Assembly: GCA_022769125.1 (NCBI GenBank)
Contig: JALEKN010000045.1
Location: 29,845 to 93,844, forward strand
Length of the DNA: 64,000 nucleotides
Direction: 5' to 3'
DNA from: Agathobacter sp.
GTDB taxonomy: Bacteria > Bacillota > Clostridia > Lachnospirales > Lachnospiraceae
Shown here: one piece after another, positions 45,252 through 53,635 of the stretch
How the letters are laid out: every line of letters begins with the position of its first letter
Numbering within the stretch: position 1 is the first letter of the stretch
Notes under the pieces: model-generated
The model's database searches: none
What the model saw: the letters and a program-made list of their open reading frames with translations, nothing else
Told to the model about the DNA's origin: nothing
Position numbers and translations under genes: made by a program

Positions 45252-45866
45252 TTATTTATCCGTTGTTCCATACTCTGCGTCAAAAAGATCAAGCACCTCC
45301 GGTCCAAGAACATCATGAATATATGCATACATCTCATGGCTGTTGATATCGCGATTCTGTTTACGGATAATATTCTTCTTCAAATCAATTCGAATCTGCT
45401 TGATCCACGCATCAATCTCATCTGATTCCTCTTTGTTGATGCGTAGCTTTTCATAAAAATAGTCCATGCTTGCAAGCATCAGAGACTCATTCACAGCCCG
45501 GATCTGCTTTGGTATCTCGAGCAATTCATCTTCAATCGATTCGATCCTGCCATTCGTCTCATCAATCATTTTGCGGTCAGCCTCAAGTTTCTGGTCACGC
45601 ACCGAATTCTGCTCCCGATTCTCTGTCTCCTGCATATTAAGCACAATATTATCCATCAGCTGGGCTTTGAGTTTCTTTAATGACTTCAGCTCCGTGTTTA
45701 GTTTTCCCTGCCTTGCAAGCAGGGCATTCAGGCTGCTCTCAAGCTCCACGACATTCTGTGGTTTTCCATGAATTGCAAACAGACGATGCCATTTCTGATC
45801 CAGAACCAGAATTGGAACATTTTTCCCTTGTAATGCTTTTTTGAACTCTTCCTCGTTTCCCCGCAT
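45252..45866 (-). CDS. Coiled-coil protein of unknown function
   Basis: A 204-residue soluble protein without signal peptide or membrane segment. The first 40 residues (EEEFKKALQGKNVPILVLDQ and WHRLFAIHGKPQNVVELESS) may form a small globular head; residues 40-130 are heptad-rich (LLARQGKLNTELKSLKKLKA, IDETNGRIESIEDELLEIPK) and the C-terminal 70 residues are helical with HEMYAYIHDVLGPEVLDLFD. No known domain recognised. It lies between rex and the nnrD/E fusion in what looks like one operon. GAGGG precedes the ATG. Confidence 0.72.
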   Translation of the reverse strand: MRGNEEEFKKALQGKNVPILVLDQKWHRLFAIHGKPQNVVELESSLNALLARQGKLNTELKSLKKLKAQLMDNIVLNMQETENREQNSVRDQKLEADRKMIDETNGRIESIEDELLEIPKQIRAVNESLMLASMDYFYEKLRINKEESDEIDAWIKQIRIDLKKNIIRKQNRDINSHEMYAYIHDVLGPEVLDLFDAEYGTTDK

Positions 45867-45907
45867 ATGATTTCCCTCATCTTTGGCAAAAAAGTAAACA
45901 AAAAGCT

Positions 45908-46543
45908 CTATTTGTGCTGTTGTTTGGCGATGTTGTAAGAAAGCTGCATCAGACTGTCAGACAGATGAACATTCTCCACAATAACAGACCTATCCTCCAA
46001 ATCCAGATCCACATGTGCAAAAGTCCATATTGCATGAATTCCAAGTTTAACCAAATGTGCTGCATTATCCTTGGCAAATGTCTTTGGAAGGGTAAGTGCA
46101 GCAATATCAACAGAATGCGATTTGCAGAAGCCATCCAGCTCATCCATCATCAGAATCGGAATTCCACGCACATTCTTTCCCTTTAATGCCGGATCAACAT
46201 CAAATAAAGCAATAATGACAAATCCCAGCTTTTCAAACTTCGTATAATTGGTGATTGCCTGACCAAGATTTCCGGCTCCAAGTACTATGATATTGTGCTT
46301 TTTGTTCACTCCGAGTATCTTTCCGATCTCGTCATACAGATACTGCACATTGTATCCGTATCCCTGCTGCCCGAAGCCTCCGAAGTTATTTAAATCCTGC
46401 CGGATTTGTGATGCTGTCACATGCATACGATGACTCAGATCATTGGAAGATATTCTTTCTACCCCTTCATCCAGCAAGTCCCCAAGATATCTGTAATATC
46501 TTGGCATACGGCGTATCACAGCCTGCGATATTTCTTTTTCCAC
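45908..46543 (-). CDS. rex: Redox-sensing transcriptional repressor Rex
   Basis: Senses NADH/NAD+ ratio and represses fermentation genes. The 211-residue protein has the winged-helix domain (ISQAVIRRMPRYYRYLGDLL, then VTASQIRQDLNNFGGFGQQG) and a Rossmann domain with VLGAGNLGQAI, FDVDPALKGKNVRGIPILMM and a final swapped helix. I choose the GTG at 46543, which is 7 bases from GGAGG, over the ATG two codons upstream, which would be only one base from it. Confidence 0.96.
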   Translation of the reverse strand: MEKEISQAVIRRMPRYYRYLGDLLDEGVERISSNDLSHRMHVTASQIRQDLNNFGGFGQQGYGYNVQYLYDEIGKILGVNKKHNIIVLGAGNLGQAITNYTKFEKLGFVIIALFDVDPALKGKNVRGIPILMMDELDGFCKSHSVDIAALTLPKTFAKDNAAHLVKLGIHAIWTFAHVDLDLEDRSVIVENVHLSDSLMQLSYNIAKQQHK

Positions 46544-46584
46544 AATCATTCCTCCAACACTTTATTATTTCCTATAAAGCAAAG

Positions 46585-46611
46585 GAAACCCTATATTGAT
46601 TATAGGGTTTC
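46585..46611 (-). terminator. Terminator-like hairpin after icd
   Basis: Perfect 11-bp stem GAAACCCTATA/TATAGGGTTTC with a 5-base loop between icd and rex on the minus strand. The following tract (CCTTTGCTTTAT) is only partly U-rich. Confidence 0.6.
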
Positions 46612-46654
46612 TTCCGTCAACTGTCAATGTGTGAAAAGTTTAACAGACTGTATA

Positions 46655-47863
46655 TTATAGCATCTTCTCAAGCTCGCCACGAATCGCTTTGATGAAATCC
46701 TGGCTATTTAAAACAACCGGATTTTCAATTGTTGTAATAAGGGCAAGATCCTTTGTCATCTTTCCGGATTCGATCGTTGTCAAACATGCTTTCTCTAGTT
46801 TGTCTGCAAATGCAGAAAGCTCCGGAAGTCCATCCAGCTCGCCTCTCTTTCTGAGTGCACCCGTCCACGCAAAAATGGTCGCTACGGAGTTGGTCGAGGT
46901 CTCCTCTCCCTTCAAATGCTTGTAATAATGTCTCTGCACAGTTCCATGTGCAGCTTCATATTCATAATATCCATCCGGAGAAACCAAAACAGAAGTCATC
47001 ATGGCAAGTGAGCCAAACGCTGAGCTGATCATATCGCTCATGACATCACCATCGTAGTTCTTGCAAGCCCAGATAAATCCACCTTCGGATTTCATAACAC
47101 GCGCAACTGCATCATCAATCAGCGTATAAAAATATGAGATTCCCGCCTTCTCAAAAGCTTCTTTATACTGAGTGTCATAAATCTCCTGGAAAATATCCTT
47201 GAATGTATGATCATATTTCTTTGAAATTGTATCCTTGGTTGCAAACCAAAGCTCCTGATGTGTATCAAGTGCATATTTGAAGCAGCTATGTGCAAAGCTT
47301 TCAATGGATGCATCCAGATTGTGTTGTCCCTGAATAATACCTGCTCCCGTAAAGTTGTGGATCAGTTTCCTTACCTCAGTTCCGTCTTCCGCGGTATAGA
47401 CAAGCTCTGCTTTACCAGCACCCGGAATCTTCATCTCAGTAGCCTTGTAAACATCTCCATATGCATGTCTTGCTATGGTAATCGGCTTCTTCCATGTTTT
47501 TACGTTCGGCTCGATTCCCTTGACGGCAATCGGAGTACGGAATACAGTTCCGTCAAGCATTGCACGGATTGTCCCGTTTGGGCTCTTCCACATTTCCTTT
47601 AAGTTGTATTCCTTCATACGTGCGGCATTCGGCGTGATTGTTGCGCATTTTACCGCAACCCCGTACTTCTTGGTTGCATTTGCAGAATCAATGGTAACCT
47701 GATCATCAGTGCGGTTACGTTCCTCAAGTCCGAGATCATAATACTCTGTCTTCAAATCAATAAAAGGAGTCAGCAATTCGTCTTTGATCATCTGCCAAAG
47801 AATTCTGGTCATTTCATCTCCGTCCATCTCAACAAGTGGGGTTGTCATTTTGATTTTTTCCAT
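46655..47863 (-). CDS. icd: Isocitrate dehydrogenase, NADP-dependent eukaryote-like type
   Basis: Oxidative decarboxylation of isocitrate to 2-oxoglutarate. The 402-residue protein has the class II (eukaryotic-like) opening [96 protein letters not shown] and [17 protein letters not shown]. Length fits. The start at 47863 has AAAGGAG; the longer upstream in-frame start is rejected. Its own promoter lies at 47895-47923. Other TCA genes are not in the window; it may supply 2-oxoglutarate for glutamate. Confidence 0.96.
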   Translation of the reverse strand: MEKIKMTTPLVEMDGDEMTRILWQMIKDELLTPFIDLKTEYYDLGLEERNRTDDQVTIDSANATKKYGVAVKCATITPNAARMKEYNLKEMWKSPNGTIRAMLDGTVFRTPIAVKGIEPNVKTWKKPITIARHAYGDVYKATEMKIPGAGKAELVYTAEDGTEVRKLIHNFTGAGIIQGQHNLDASIESFAHSCFKYALDTHQELWFATKDTISKKYDHTFKDIFQEIYDTQYKEAFEKAGISYFYTLIDDAVARVMKSEGGFIWACKNYDGDVMSDMISSAFGSLAMMTSVLVSPDGYYEYEAAHGTVQRHYYKHLKGEETSTNSVATIFAWTGALRKRGELDGLPELSAFADKLEKACLTTIESGKMTKDLALITTIENPVVLNSQDFIKAIRGELEKML

Positions 47864-47894
47864 ATTTGTTCTCCTTTTCCTATAGCCTGTGTCT

Positions 47895-47923
47895 AGTTTA
47901 ATCATAAGAAAAATCAAAGTCAA
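47895..47923 (-). promoter_or_regulatory. Predicted promoter of icd
   Basis: Minus strand TTGACT (47918-47923), 17-base spacer, TAAACT (47895-47900), about 32 bases before the icd start codon. Confidence 0.6.
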
Positions 47924-47954
47924 TACTATCAAAATAAATATTTGAAAAAATAGG

Positions 47955-47982
47955 AACCCTTAAAAATCCTTCTCATACAATA
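47955..47982 (+). promoter_or_regulatory. Sigma-K/E-like mother-cell promoter before the Cys/Gly-rich gene
   Basis: AACC (47955-47958), with its AC at 47956-47957, is followed after 16 bases by CATACAATA (47974-47982). From established knowledge the Bacillus sigma-K consensus is mACm, 16-17 bases, CATAnnnTA; CATACAAT also matches the sigma-E -10. No equally good housekeeping promoter is seen on this strand in the gap. Confidence 0.5.
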
Positions 47983-48013
47983 TACTGTAAATAAATAATT
48001 TTGGAGGTCACGC

Positions 48014-48226
48014 ATGAGTGATTTAGCTGCAACAAACTGTGGATGCAACGAAGGAGGATGCAGTTCTATTATCTGGATTATCCTCTTATTATTCTTCTGC
48101 AACGGAAACGGCTGCGGTAACGGATGTGGCAATGGTTGTGGTAACAGCTTATTTGGTGGTGACAGCTGCTGCTGGATTATCCTTTTGCTTCTCTTCTGCG
48201 GCTGCGGCAATAACAGCATCTGCTAG
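48014..48226 (+). CDS. Cys/Gly/Asn-rich hydrophobic small protein (chorion-like high-cysteine family)
   Basis: A 70-residue protein composed of two hydrophobic segments (SSIIWIILLLFF and CCWIILLLLFC) separated by a Gly-Cys-Gly-Asn tandem motif (GNGCGNGCGNGCGN), with 13 cysteines in total. Similar proteins in Lachnospiraceae carry the odd label chorion class high-cysteine protein. The composition recalls cross-linked spore coat or crust proteins, and the promoter in front looks mother-cell specific; both are inference. AGGAGG-type site (GGAGGTCACGC) before the ATG and a strong terminator after it show it is an independent gene. Confidence 0.85.
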   Translation: MSDLAATNCGCNEGGCSSIIWIILLLFFCNGNGCGNGCGNGCGNSLFGGDSCCWIILLLLFCGCGNNSIC

Positions 48227-48236
48227 TAATACCCAC

Positions 48237-48267
48237 AAAAAAGGACCGGTGCCTCGGTCCTTTTTTT
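48237..48267. terminator. Bidirectional terminator shared by the Cys-rich gene and the 49-residue gene
   Basis: AAAAAAGGACCG (48237-48248), 6-base loop, CGGTCC (48255-48260) and TTTTTTT. On the minus strand the same hairpin is followed by TTTTTT and begins one base after the stop codon of the small gene at 48268-48417. Confidence 0.88.
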
Positions 48268-48417
48268 CTATGACTGTTCTTTACTTTTATTGTTTTCCAT
48301 CTCTTTTTGCTTCTGGTATGCCTTGTATACATCGCATTCCTTTGGTGGTTTTCGTTTCTTCATGCATTCGTCATCAATCTCATATACCATATTGCCATCT
48401 ATAATCAAAATTCCCAT
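48268..48417 (-). CDS. 49-residue hypothetical protein
   Basis: A short gene read by eye: ATG at 48417 with AAAGGGG 7 bases upstream, TAG at 48268. The product begins MGILIIDGNMVYEIDDECMK and continues KKRKPPKECDVYKAYQKQKE, ending in a charged Asn/Lys/Glu/Ser tail. It has two cysteines, no signal peptide and no membrane helix. It is convergent with the Cys-rich gene and uses the same bidirectional terminator. The good ribosome site, clean terminator and absence of competing frames support it as real; function unknown. Confidence 0.65.
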   Translation of the reverse strand: MGILIIDGNMVYEIDDECMKKRKPPKECDVYKAYQKQKEMENNKSKEQS

Positions 48418-48502
48418 TGAAAAACCCCTTTTTGCTCATTTTATGAAAAACCGGCTCATATTGTGCCGATTCCCACATAATATGTTAAAAAAGGCCAAAA
48501 TT

Positions 48503-48832
48503 ATGGAAAAAGAAAACATTTCAACACCATACGATGAGGCTGTTTGTACCAGGGAATTACAAATGTTAAAAACCATCGTTCCGTATATTGGAAACACACA
48601 GAAAAAACGCGTTGCCGCACTCATTCAGTATCTCGAATACAAGAATGTCATGTCAGCGCTCTCTGAAAGCGATAACCAGCTCTCAGCCTGTTCTATCCCG
48701 GAAGGTTCAAACAGGACAAGTACACTTCTTGGAGAGTTGAAGCAATACTGCACCCAAAGCGAAAAAGAAGCGATCGACAATCTGCTGAATCTGTTATGCA
48801 TTGTTGATAACTATGAAATGTTTCACTTCTAG
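48503..48832 (+). CDS. Hypothetical helical protein, 109 residues
   Basis: The product starts MEKENISTPYDEAVCTRELQ and is mostly helical (LKTIVPYIGNTQKKRVAALI, LLGELKQYCTQSEKEAIDNL). No domain recognised. The reading frame is open further upstream; 48503 is chosen because AAAAAGG lies 8 bases in front, while the ATG 21 bases upstream has no site. It is followed 52 bases later by another small hypothetical gene on the same strand; the pair may be co-transcribed. Confidence 0.6.
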   Translation: MEKENISTPYDEAVCTRELQMLKTIVPYIGNTQKKRVAALIQYLEYKNVMSALSESDNQLSACSIPEGSNRTSTLLGELKQYCTQSEKEAIDNLLNLLCIVDNYEMFHF

Positions 48833-48884
48833 GCAGTACATTACATATAATGTACCTGACATGATCATCCGGAGGCATTAAGAC

Positions 48885-49154
48885 ATGATGGAGGACATCT
48901 TCAAACAGCATCCCGAGCTGCTCGGAATGGATAAAAATAAAATGGATTTCATAATGGAGTTTGCCCAAAAAGACAAACCCAAAAATACCAAGGACGCCAT
49001 GCCTTTTCTTATCGCGTATATGAATCAGGCAAAAAAACAAAACATTAATTTTACGAAACCGGAGGTCCGTTTCATCACCGAAATTCTCATGCAGGATCTA
49101 AGCTCTGAGGAACGGGCGCGGGTTCAGAAAATTCTAAATATGATGGGAGCCTAA
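48885..49154 (+). CDS. Hypothetical protein, 89 residues
   Basis: A soluble, helical, charged protein (MMEDIFKQHPELLGMDKNKM, FIMEFAQKDKP, VRFITEILMQDLSSEERARV). No signal peptide, membrane helix or known motif. CCGGAGG precedes the first ATG at a spacing of 9. Follows the 109-residue gene in the same direction and ends 4 bases into the convergent beta-propeller-like gene. The regular spacing of acidic and basic residues suggests a protein-binding helical bundle, but no partner is evident. Confidence 0.7.
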   Translation: MMEDIFKQHPELLGMDKNKMDFIMEFAQKDKPKNTKDAMPFLIAYMNQAKKQNINFTKPEVRFITEILMQDLSSEERARVQKILNMMGA

Positions 49155-50194
49155 TTCAAAAACGAATCCCGGTCAACCTCAAGAATTTTATCGATCGGGC
49201 AAAGGCTGATTCCTTTCCCATCCGTTCCGTTAAAGTACTTTTCACCGGCAGACTCAAACAGGACATAAATCCTGTCGCCGGAAATAGCAATTTCCTCAGA
49301 TCCCGGTGGCATCTCCACCTTGATCTGAGGTTTTTCTGTTTTCTCTGACATTGCAAAAACCGATCTGTATACCTTCAGATAGGAAGACGATGCACGGCCA
49401 TAGGAAGTGCTTAAATAAACTCTTCCCTTGTCATCAAATGCGATTCCCTGTACTTTTTTCGGTATACGATAGCTGCTTAAGGCTGTAAGTTCCCCTTGTC
49501 TGCGGTCATAATAGTATGCAACAAGCTTTGAATCTCCGGAGACCGTATGCGTTGCGATCCAAAGTCTCCCACTGTCATAGGTAATACAGGATGGCGTGTT
49601 CTCCACAGCAATTGTGTCAACCATCTTTGATGCATCCACCACCTCGCCCCTATTCTGTTCTGCCATCAATTTAACAAAATCATAAGAGATTCGCTCCATG
49701 CTGCACGTGCTTGAATTGCAGACCCACACATTCTGCCCATCAAATGCCACTCCGCCTAAATGGCTCTTCGGATTCATTCCAAGAGTAACAAGAAACTCAC
49801 CACTCTCACGGTCAAATACAAATAACTCTCCGAGTTCGTCTTTGCCTTCCGAATAAGACGTTAAAAGCAGGTATTCGTTCGTAAGGCAGATTCCCTGCGG
49901 ACACTGCGCCTCATCAAATATCTTCTGTTCTTGCAGATCCTGTCCTCTTGAGGACGGCATTCCCGGGATCATCACCTCGTCCCAAAAATCATAAGAGAGG
50001 CTTTTTAACCACCTGGTTCCAGACTTTTCCGCGGACCGGTATCTGTAATTATTTACACTTGCCCTGCTGTCTACACTATTATCCATACGTCTTTTGGCCG
50101 CATGCCCTCTATATAGGAAAAGACCTCCCATGGCCAGAACGGCAAAAAGAAGGAGCATGCCTCCTCCTATGCATCGTCTTACACGCATATTCAT
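49151..50194 (-). CDS. Membrane-anchored beta-propeller-like protein
   Basis: A 347-residue protein with a single N-terminal membrane anchor (GGGMLLLFAVLAMGGLFLYR) and an extracytoplasmic region made of repeating four-strand units typical of a propeller: QGICLTNEYLLLTSYS, GGVAFDGQNVWVCNSS, SCITYDSGRLWIATHT, QGIAFDDKGRVYLSTS and EEIAISGDRIYVLFES. Resembles YncE/SMP-30-type folds; ligand unknown. The start at 50194 has AGGAGGG 10 bases upstream. It follows the EF-G-like gene at 47 bases. Confidence 0.75.
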   Translation of the reverse strand: MNMRVRRCIGGGMLLLFAVLAMGGLFLYRGHAAKRRMDNSVDSRASVNNYRYRSAEKSGTRWLKSLSYDFWDEVMIPGMPSSRGQDLQEQKIFDEAQCPQGICLTNEYLLLTSYSEGKDELGELFVFDRESGEFLVTLGMNPKSHLGGVAFDGQNVWVCNSSTCSMERISYDFVKLMAEQNRGEVVDASKMVDTIAVENTPSCITYDSGRLWIATHTVSGDSKLVAYYYDRRQGELTALSSYRIPKKVQGIAFDDKGRVYLSTSYGRASSSYLKVYRSVFAMSEKTEKPQIKVEMPPGSEEIAISGDRIYVLFESAGEKYFNGTDGKGISLCPIDKILEVDRDSFLN

Positions 50195-50241
50195 GAAACA
50201 CACTCCCTCCTTTTATATCCTTTGCAGACTGCTTTGCCGGA

Positions 50242-52335
50242 CTATAGTTCTTCATTATCCGTAAGTTTGCCTGCCCTTGCTTCAATTTCTTTCTGTGCAA
50301 CATCGTCCGGCGCCTGTTCATAACGCGCAAATTCATATGAAAATGTACCGCTTCCACTCGTCATGGAGCGAAGCTGGGTATTATATCCATACATCTCAAG
50401 CATCGGTATGTCCGCGACAATTTCCTGATAGCCGTTGCCGGTCGGGTTCATTCCCATAACACGGCCTCTCCGCTTATTAAGATCTCCCATAACATCTCCG
50501 GTATAGCTGTCCGGAACAACTACCTTAAGTGTAGCAATCGGCTCAAGCAGAACCGGTTTTGCCTCAAGAAATCCCTTCTTAAATGCCTGCTTTGCCGCAA
50601 CCTTAAATGCAAGCTCAGAAGAATCTACCGGATGATATGAACCATCATATAACACGGCCTTTACGCCTGTAACCGGATATGCCGCAAGCGGTCCCTTCTT
50701 TACAGCCTCTGCAATTCCCTTTTCCACCGCCGGGAAGAAGTTCTTCGGCACTGCACCTCCGACAACGCATTGGTCAAATACATACGGTGTCTCCATATCC
50801 CCGGATGGTTCAAATGTCATCTTGACATGACCATACTGTCCATGTCCGCCCGACTGTTTTTTATATTTATATTCTACATCAGCTTTCGCTCGGATTGTTT
50901 CTTTAAATGCGATCTTCGGCCGCATTAATTCAATGTCAACCTTATATTTCTCCCGAAGTGCACTTGCCACAACCTCAAGATGCTGGTCTCCGATTCCGTA
51001 TAAAAGTGTCTGTCCATTCTCGCTGTCATTCTCAACGCGAAGCGTCAGATCTTCAAGCAGTATCTTCTGAAGAGCCTGGGAAATTTTATCTTCATCCCCC
51101 TTATTCTTCGCCTTGTAACGCATACACACATATGGTTTAGAAATATTGGTGCGGATATACGCTACCGGCTGATTCCTTGTTGAAAGAGAATCTGTCGTAA
51201 AAGTATTGGAAAGCTTTGCGAGAGCTCCGATATCTCCTGCATGAAGTTCCGGAACCTCCTCAACCTTGCTGCCGCGGATGACATACAGCCGGCCAATCTT
51301 CTCATCGGTATCACGGTGGAAATTATAAAGGACATCATCTGTTTTTAAGACCCCGGAGTTTACCTTAATCAGCGAATACCTGCCAATATACGGATCGACG
51401 ATTGTCTTAAATACATACGCAGATTTGGACTTTGAGAAATTGTAGTCCGCCTGATATACCTCATTCGTCTTTGTGTTGATGCCCGCACAGGTTCTGCGGT
51501 CCGGGCTCGGCAGATATTTTACCACATCTGACATCAGCGTGTACATACCGCGTGCAAGGATATTAGACCCCATGAGCACCGGAATGATTGAGCCATCTAT
51601 TACATTCACACGAAGCGCCTGACGGATCTCATCCTCTGAAAATTCATCCCCATTGAAGTATCGTTCCATGAATTCTTCGCTCGTCTCAGCAACCGCTTCT
51701 AACAGTGCCTCCCTGCAAATTCCCAGATTTTCCTTTGAGTATTCCGGAACTTCGAATTTTTCAACAGTTCCATCCTGCTTCCAGCGTTTTGCCTTCTGCT
51801 GTACCACATTGACATATCCGACAAACTCCCCGTTTTCCCTGACCGGAAGATGAAATGGTGCAATCTTCTTGCCATACATTGCCTGCAGATCCTCAACCAC
51901 CTGCCTGTAACTTGCATTATCAATATCCATGTCCGTCACAAAAATGATTCTCGGCAGTTTATACTGCTCACACAGTTCCCAGGCCCGTCTGGTTCCAGTT
52001 TCAATGCCGGCCTTGCCCGATACAACAATAATTGCCGCATCCGCAGCGGAAACAGCTTCCTCAACTTCTCCGATGAAATCAAATGAGCCAGGAGTATCCA
52101 GAAGATTGATTTTGGTGTCCTGCCATATAATTGGTATTACCGAGGTGTGAATTGAGCATAAGCGCTTGGCTTCTTCCTTATCAAAGTCGCTGATCGTATT
52201 ACCGTCTGCCACTGTCCCCATGCGAGTGGTAATACCGGAAAGAAAAGCCATCGCCTCTGCCAATGAAGTCTTACCGCAACCGCCATGTCCGAGTAAGACT
52301 ACATTCCTTACTTTGTCCGTTGTGTAAACATTCAT
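50242..52335 (-). CDS. EF-G-like translational GTPase (FusA2 type)
   Basis: A 697-residue GTPase with the full EF-G domain order: G domain (VVLLGHGGCGKTSLAEAMAF, LLDTPGSFDFIGEVEEAVSA, and FVTDMDIDNAS in place of NKxD), domain II, domain III, domain IV (QSGGHGQYGHVKMTFEPSG) and domain V (LKVVVPDSYTGDVMGDLNKR, GRVMGMNP). The base-recognition motif reads TDMD rather than NKMD, and the P-loop is GHGGCGKT; both point to the accessory EF-G2 group rather than the main elongation factor, which is normally beside rpsL/rpsG/tuf. Function of that group is poorly known. AAGGAGG precedes the ATG. Confidence 0.88.
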   Translation of the reverse strand: MNVYTTDKVRNVVLLGHGGCGKTSLAEAMAFLSGITTRMGTVADGNTISDFDKEEAKRLCSIHTSVIPIIWQDTKINLLDTPGSFDFIGEVEEAVSAADAAIIVVSGKAGIETGTRRAWELCEQYKLPRIIFVTDMDIDNASYRQVVEDLQAMYGKKIAPFHLPVRENGEFVGYVNVVQQKAKRWKQDGTVEKFEVPEYSKENLGICREALLEAVAETSEEFMERYFNGDEFSEDEIRQALRVNVIDGSIIPVLMGSNILARGMYTLMSDVVKYLPSPDRRTCAGINTKTNEVYQADYNFSKSKSAYVFKTIVDPYIGRYSLIKVNSGVLKTDDVLYNFHRDTDEKIGRLYVIRGSKVEEVPELHAGDIGALAKLSNTFTTDSLSTRNQPVAYIRTNISKPYVCMRYKAKNKGDEDKISQALQKILLEDLTLRVENDSENGQTLLYGIGDQHLEVVASALREKYKVDIELMRPKIAFKETIRAKADVEYKYKKQSGGHGQYGHVKMTFEPSGDMETPYVFDQCVVGGAVPKNFFPAVEKGIAEAVKKGPLAAYPVTGVKAVLYDGSYHPVDSSELAFKVAAKQAFKKGFLEAKPVLLEPIATLKVVVPDSYTGDVMGDLNKRRGRVMGMNPTGNGYQEIVADIPMLEMYGYNTQLRSMTSGSGTFSYEFARYEQAPDDVAQKEIEARAGKLTDNEEL

Positions 52336-52370
52336 ATAAAAACCCTCCTTATGTAATTTCCCATGGATAT

Positions 52371-52399
52371 ATTGTACTAATAATCTTTCATTATTACAA
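52371..52399 (-). promoter_or_regulatory. Predicted promoter of the EF-G-like gene
   Basis: Minus strand TTGTAA (52394-52399), 17-base spacer, TACAAT (52371-52376), in the divergent gap with tyrA. Confidence 0.55.
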
Positions 52400-52446
52400 C
52401 ACTTTTGTGCAATTATATCAAAAAATATAGAATTGTCCAACAATAT

Positions 52447-52474
52447 TTGACGTATCAGAAAGATGTAGTAGAAT
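52447..52474 (+). promoter_or_regulatory. Predicted promoter of tyrA
   Basis: TTGACG (52447-52452), 16-base spacer, TAGAAT (52469-52474), about 32 bases before the tyrA ATG. Confidence 0.6.
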
Positions 52475-52506
52475 AAATCCAAAGGCAAATTTTCGGAGGG
52501 AATCAC

Positions 52507-53604
52507 ATGGCATTTCAAAAAATCGGATTCATCGGTCTGGGACTCATCGGTGGCTCCATTGCAAAAAAAATAAAAAGTAATATACCGGATTGCACAATTG
52601 TTGCAACCGCCGGACACCAGAGTACCATACAGACGGCCTATGATGAGGGGCTTATCTCCAACAGTTCATTGCTTGATTTTGCAGATTTTTCCGACTGTGA
52701 CCACATATTCTTATGTGCTCCGGTCAATCGTAACATCGAATATCTCTCCGTCTTAAAGTCAATTATCCGTCCGGATTGTATCATCACTGATGTCGGAAGT
52801 ACCAAATCCGAAATCCATAAAGCAGTCATCACGCTCGGACTTGAGCACAATTTCATCGGAGGCCACCCCATGACCGGTTCAGAAAAGACCGGCATCACCA
52901 ATGCAAACGCCTCAATACTTGAAAATGCTTACTACATCATCACACCAACTGCACACACAACTTCGGAACAGCTGGAAGAATTCCGCTCCTTCGTTCAGTC
53001 TCTTGGCTCCATTCCGCTTGTTCTCGACTATGAAACACACGATTATGCAACCGCATCGATCAGTCATCTTCCACATATGATTGCATTTTCGCTCGTCAAC
53101 CTCGTTCAGGAGATCGATGACAATCAGGAAACAATGAAAACAATCGCTGCAGGAGGTTTCCGCGATATCACACGAGTTGCTTCGTCCTCTCCCATAATGT
53201 GGGAGAATATCTGTGCATCAAACCGGACTCAGATTGTAAAGCTCATGGATCTATATGTCGACAAGCTTTCTTATCTTCGCAGTCTCCTTGTTGATTACGA
53301 TTCCGACCGTCTCATGGAATTTTTCCAGAGCGCAAAGAACTACAGAGATTCCATGTTTATCCCTGGGCGGAAAACCGAATCCTCTGTCTACGAGATATAC
53401 CTTGATCTGGCAGATGAAGCAGGCGAAATTGCAATCATTGCAAATCTTCTTGCTTATAAAGGTGTCAGCATCAAAAACATCGGCATCATACACAACCGTG
53501 AATTTGAAGAAGGTGTTCTCCGGGTAGAATTCTATGACCAGAATGCATTGGATCATGCCATTGTCATCTTGGAAGAACGTAATTACAAAGTATATAAAAG
53601 ATAA
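52507..53604 (+). CDS. tyrA: Prephenate dehydrogenase with C-terminal ACT domain
   Basis: Oxidises prephenate to 4-hydroxyphenylpyruvate on the way to tyrosine. The 365-residue protein opens with a Rossmann loop (IGFIGLGLIGGSIAKKIKSN), has DVGSTKSEIHKAV, FIGGHPMTGSEKTGITNANA and DYATASISHLPHMIAFSLVN (catalytic His region), and ends with an ACT-like domain (residues about 295-365, EAGEIAIIANLLAYKGVSIK) that probably binds tyrosine for feedback control. GGAGGG precedes the ATG. Convergent with aroA. Confidence 0.95.
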   Translation: MAFQKIGFIGLGLIGGSIAKKIKSNIPDCTIVATAGHQSTIQTAYDEGLISNSSLLDFADFSDCDHIFLCAPVNRNIEYLSVLKSIIRPDCIITDVGSTKSEIHKAVITLGLEHNFIGGHPMTGSEKTGITNANASILENAYYIITPTAHTTSEQLEEFRSFVQSLGSIPLVLDYETHDYATASISHLPHMIAFSLVNLVQEIDDNQETMKTIAAGGFRDITRVASSSPIMWENICASNRTQIVKLMDLYVDKLSYLRSLLVDYDSDRLMEFFQSAKNYRDSMFIPGRKTESSVYEIYLDLADEAGEIAIIANLLAYKGVSIKNIGIIHNREFEEGVLRVEFYDQNALDHAIVILEERNYKVYKR

Positions 53605-53608
53605 AAAG

Positions 53609-53635
53609 GACGCCGCTTTAATATAAAGCGGCGTC
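53609..53635 (-). terminator. Terminator whose hairpin contains the 3' end of aroA
   Basis: Twelve-bp perfect stem GACGCCGCTTTA/TAAAGCGGCGTC with a 3-base loop; on the minus strand it runs into CCTTTTTATC. The 5' arm and loop encode the last aroA codons (D-A-A-L-Y) and stop, so coding sequence and terminator overlap. Confidence 0.85.

Noticed and set aside
48418..48502. Short CGGC/GCCG hairpin in the gap between divergent small genes
   Set aside because: Stem of four pairs only, not above chance.
50907..51140. Plus-strand frames inside the EF-G-like gene and many similar frames elsewhere
   Set aside because: They lie antisense to well-supported genes, lack ribosome sites and have no family resemblance.
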